Source: an uncultured Collinsella sp. (GTDB lineage: Bacteria; Actinomycetota; Coriobacteriia; Coriobacteriales; Coriobacteriaceae). From it: a DNA stretch of 6,464 nt. The stretch lies in the NCBI GenBank assembly GCA_902470925.1, contig CABRIF010000122.1, positions 1 to 6,464 on the forward strand, written 5' to 3'. Within the stretch, counting starts at the first letter, position 1, and every line of letters begins with the position of its first letter. Under the pieces are notes generated by a model. That model had not been told where the DNA came from. It saw nothing but the letters and a program-made list of their open reading frames with translations, and did no database searches. A program made the translations under genes and the position numbers. This document shows positions 5,807-6,464 of the stretch, piece after piece.

Positions 5807-6375
5807 TAGGATACTGTGTTCGCCTTGCACGATGCATACGGCTCCAAATCCGTATCTGCGAACGCGCCGCCCCGAGAAGCGGTGCGACGTTGCACAAAGC
5901 TCCGATAGTCAGTGTGAGCCATATGGGTGTTTTCGTACTCATGAAAACGGCCAACGGTGGCCGCTGCTCGGTAAACGGTGGGCCGTCCGGCTGCGTGGCG
6001 CCGGACGGCTACGGCCCCAGGCCAAGCAAGCGGACGCAGCTTGAGGACAACGGCGCAAGCACGCAGCTTGAGGGCATTAGCACACGAACGTAGTTCGAAG
6101 TCGACAGCACGTGCACGTAGCTCGAAGTCGATAGCACGTGCACGTAGCTCGAAGTCGACAACACGCGCATGGAGTTCGAGGGCACTAGCATACGCATGTA
6201 GTTCGAAGCCGGTAGCACGCCAAACTCGCCAAAGGGGGTTTATATTTTTGTAGAGGGGGTTTGTTACAAGAAGAAGTGCCGCAGTGTGGTCGCAAAAGGC
6301 ATCTAATGGGTGTTTCAGGGTCTGCATAGCGCATGCATATCGACCTCGGTGCACCAAAACCCGCCGCGGAAGCAC
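5806..6375 (-). CDS. Doubtful ORF carrying 9-residue repeats
   Basis: This 189-codon frame starts with GTG at 6375, preceded by GGGGGAG at a suitable distance; an alternative in-frame ATG is at 6327. It is not a family I can name. After a short leader with a hydrophobic patch (TAALLLV) and an NPL repeat (NPLYKNINPL), it reads through seven 27-bp units as nine-residue repeats of the type FELRARAVD, with F/L, E/K and R/H exchanges. It then continues as about 75 residues of Arg/Ala-rich text across both GC-rich hairpins, and stops 13 bases before the GH84 ATG, its TAG lying directly against the GH84 ribosome-binding site. In its favour: the conservative exchanges and the ribosome-binding site. 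Against it: other frames of the array are open too, and the C-terminal part looks non-coding. It may be an uncoded repeat region or a decayed gene. Confidence 0.25.
   Translation of the reverse strand: MLPRRVLVHRGRYACAMQTLKHPLDAFCDHTAALLLVTNPLYKNINPLWRVWRATGFELHAYASALELHARVVDFELRARAIDFELRARAVDFELRSCANALKLRACAVVLKLRPLAWPGAVAVRRHAAGRPTVYRAAATVGRFHEYENTHMAHTDYRSFVQRRTASRGGAFADTDLEPYASCKANTVS
5836..5855 (-). promoter_or_regulatory. Inverted repeat in the GH84 5' leader
   Basis: ATACGG (5836-5841) and CCGTAT (5850-5855) are perfect inverted arms around an 8-base centre, 43 bases before the start codon. It could be an operator for a transcription factor or a small RNA hairpin. The stem is only 6 bp, so chance cannot be excluded. 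Confidence 0.3.
5882..5895. promoter_or_regulatory. Near-palindrome GTGCGACGTTGCAC, possible operator
   Basis: Twelve of the 14 positions are symmetric (GTGC-ACGT-GCAC with one mismatched pair). It lies about 90 bases before the GH84 start, a position suitable for a repressor site. No regulator is encoded in the window, and no convincing -35/-10 pair sits next to it, so its role is a guess. Confidence 0.25.
5941..5963 (-). terminator. Weak terminator-like or attenuator hairpin upstream of GH84
   Basis: CGGCCA (5948-5953) and TGGCCG (5958-5963) form a 6-bp GC-rich stem with a 4-base loop. On the minus strand the stem is followed by TTTTCAT. It could end a leftward transcript coming through the repeat array, or attenuate read-through into the GH84 gene. 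The stem is short, so confidence is modest. Confidence 0.4.
5982..6009. other. GC-rich 10-bp hairpin between repeat array and GH84 leader
   Basis: GCCGTCCGGC (5982-5991) pairs perfectly with GCCGGACGGC (6000-6009) around an 8-base loop. It lies 18 bases to the right of the hairpin at 5948-5963. On the minus strand only a short GTTT follows some distance away, so alone it is not a typical terminator. Together the two stems could form a tandem termination or insulating structure after the repeat array. Confidence 0.5.
6034..6222. repeat. Tandem array of seven 27-bp units
   Basis: Units start at 6034, 6061, 6088, 6115, 6142, 6169 and 6196, each exactly 27 bases. The core reads ACGTAGYTCGAAGTCG, followed by RYARCACGYGC. 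Units 3, 4 and 5 are closest: 3 and 4 differ at two bases, 4 and 5 at three. Units 1, 2, 6 and 7 have drifted (for example CTTGAGG or TTCGAGGGC in place of the TCGAAGTC core). The centre contains TTCGAA-, GTCGAC- and GCACGTGC-like palindromes. Because 27 is a multiple of three and stops are absent, the minus strand gives a nine-residue repeat and the plus strand another (SSKSxARAR). It is not a CRISPR: there are no unique spacers. Its function is unknown; coding, structural and replication-slippage origins are all possible. Confidence 0.95.
6233..6264. repeat. Two AGGGGGTTTRT direct repeats 21 bp apart
   Basis: AGGGGGTTTAT (6233-6243) and AGGGGGTTTGT (6254-6264) are near-identical and lie on the same strand, 21 bases centre to centre, close to two helical turns. 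The spacer is AT-rich. They flank the 27-bp array on its right side. This could be a pair of protein-binding sites or, if translated on the minus strand, the NPL repeat of the doubtful ORF. Confidence 0.6.
6239..6269 (-). promoter_or_regulatory. Possible minus-strand promoter in an AT-rich island
   Basis: On the minus strand TTGTAA (6264-6269) and TATAAA (6239-6244) resemble -35 and -10 boxes, but the 19-base gap is longer than ideal; shifting the -10 to AATATA gives 17. It is the most AT-rich spot upstream of the GH84 gene and would drive transcription through the array towards that gene. It overlaps the direct repeats, which could then be operator sites. No better promoter closer to the GH84 start was found. 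Confidence 0.25.
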
Positions 6376-6405
6376 CGTTCCACTCCCCCAGTGGGGCCAA
6401 AACCC
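6354..6405. repeat. CCAAAACCC repeated 43 bp apart
   Basis: CCAAAACCC occurs at 6354-6362 and again at 6397-6405. Between them lies a small inverted repeat CCACT-CCCCC-AGTGG (6380-6394). The copies are short and may be chance in this G/C-run-rich stretch. No gene other than the doubtful minus-strand ORF covers this area. Confidence 0.3.
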
Positions 6406-6421
6406 CTATCCAGGCTGTAAT

Positions 6422-6464
6422 CTGTCTCTTATACACATCTCCGAGCCCACGAGACGTAGAGGAA
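6422..6464 (+). other. Illumina Nextera adapter and index (assembly contamination)
   Basis: CTGTCTCTTATACACATCT (6422-6440) is the Tn5 mosaic end used in Nextera libraries. It is followed by CCGAGCCCACGAGAC (6441-6455), the rest of that adapter arm, then GTAGAGGA (6456-6463), which I recall as the i7 index N712, and one A that would begin the flow-cell sequence. None of this is from the organism. Any ORF reading in from this edge is artificial: on the minus strand the mosaic end gives the well-known false N-terminus MYKRQ. Confidence 0.98.

Noticed and set aside
5793..5954. A 54-residue N-terminal extension of the GH84 protein from the ATG at 5954.
   Set aside because: It would place the signal peptide inside the protein, has no ribosome-binding site and runs over leader inverted repeats. 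The ATG at 5792 has both a good ribosome-binding site and a proper signal peptide.
534..6044. An 1836-codon open frame on the plus strand, antisense to the GH84 gene.
   Set aside because: It is the mirror of the real gene: GC-rich codon use leaves the opposite strand free of stops. Its translation is Arg/Gly/Val/Leu-rich with no domains, while the minus frame has clear motifs, a signal peptide, an LPxTG signal, a ribosome-binding site and a terminator.
6034..6222. CRISPR array.
   Set aside because: The units are contiguous 27-bp tandem copies with no unique spacers, and no cas gene is present.
6185..6436. An 83-codon minus-strand ORF beginning MYKRQ.
   Set aside because: Its start and first residues come from the Nextera adapter, so it is not a natural gene start. 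The remaining part has no recognisable domain.

Overview
The window looks like a short draft-assembly contig from a GC-rich Gram-positive bacterium, most likely a gut actinobacterium of the Coriobacteriia (Collinsella-like). That placement is an inference. It rests on strong G/C preference at third codon positions, a sortase-anchored LPxTG surface protein with FIVAR repeats, and a host-glycan-type catalytic domain. A Bifidobacterium or another Coriobacteriia genus is possible; no rRNA or housekeeping gene is present to settle it.

Layout, left to right: positions 1-235 are GC-rich with no supportable gene. A strong rho-independent terminator (236-271, working leftwards) closes the one clear gene. 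That gene (300-5792, minus strand, 1830 aa) encodes a secreted, cell-wall-anchored family GH84 beta-N-acetylglucosaminidase (NagJ/hyaluronidase/O-GlcNAcase type). Its order is: signal peptide, GH20b-like N-terminal domain, GH84 barrel with the paired catalytic aspartates D311/D312, helical region, a series of discoidin/CBM32-like beta-sandwich modules, six FIVAR-type helical repeats, Gly/Ser/Gln linker, LPKTG anchor, membrane helix and basic tail. The domain order suggests an enzyme held out from the cell surface on a helical stalk that trims terminal beta-GlcNAc from host mucin or other glycans.

The 629 bases upstream (5793-6421) hold a good ribosome-binding site, several inverted repeats, two GC-rich hairpins of which one has a T-run, and a clean array of seven tandem 27-bp units (6034-6222). 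The array is open in several frames. The minus-strand frame gives a 9-residue repeat of the FELRARAVD type inside a doubtful 189-codon ORF, which ends just before the GH84 start. Next to the array lies an AT-rich island with two AGGGGGTTTRT direct repeats 21 bp apart, which may include a weak promoter.

The last 43 bases (6422-6464) are not biological: they are Illumina Nextera transposon adapter plus index. The true sequence ends at about 6421. I did not find a convincing new multi-gene system here. The parts most worth a second look are the 27-bp array with its neighbouring repeats, and the divergent middle modules of the GH84 protein.
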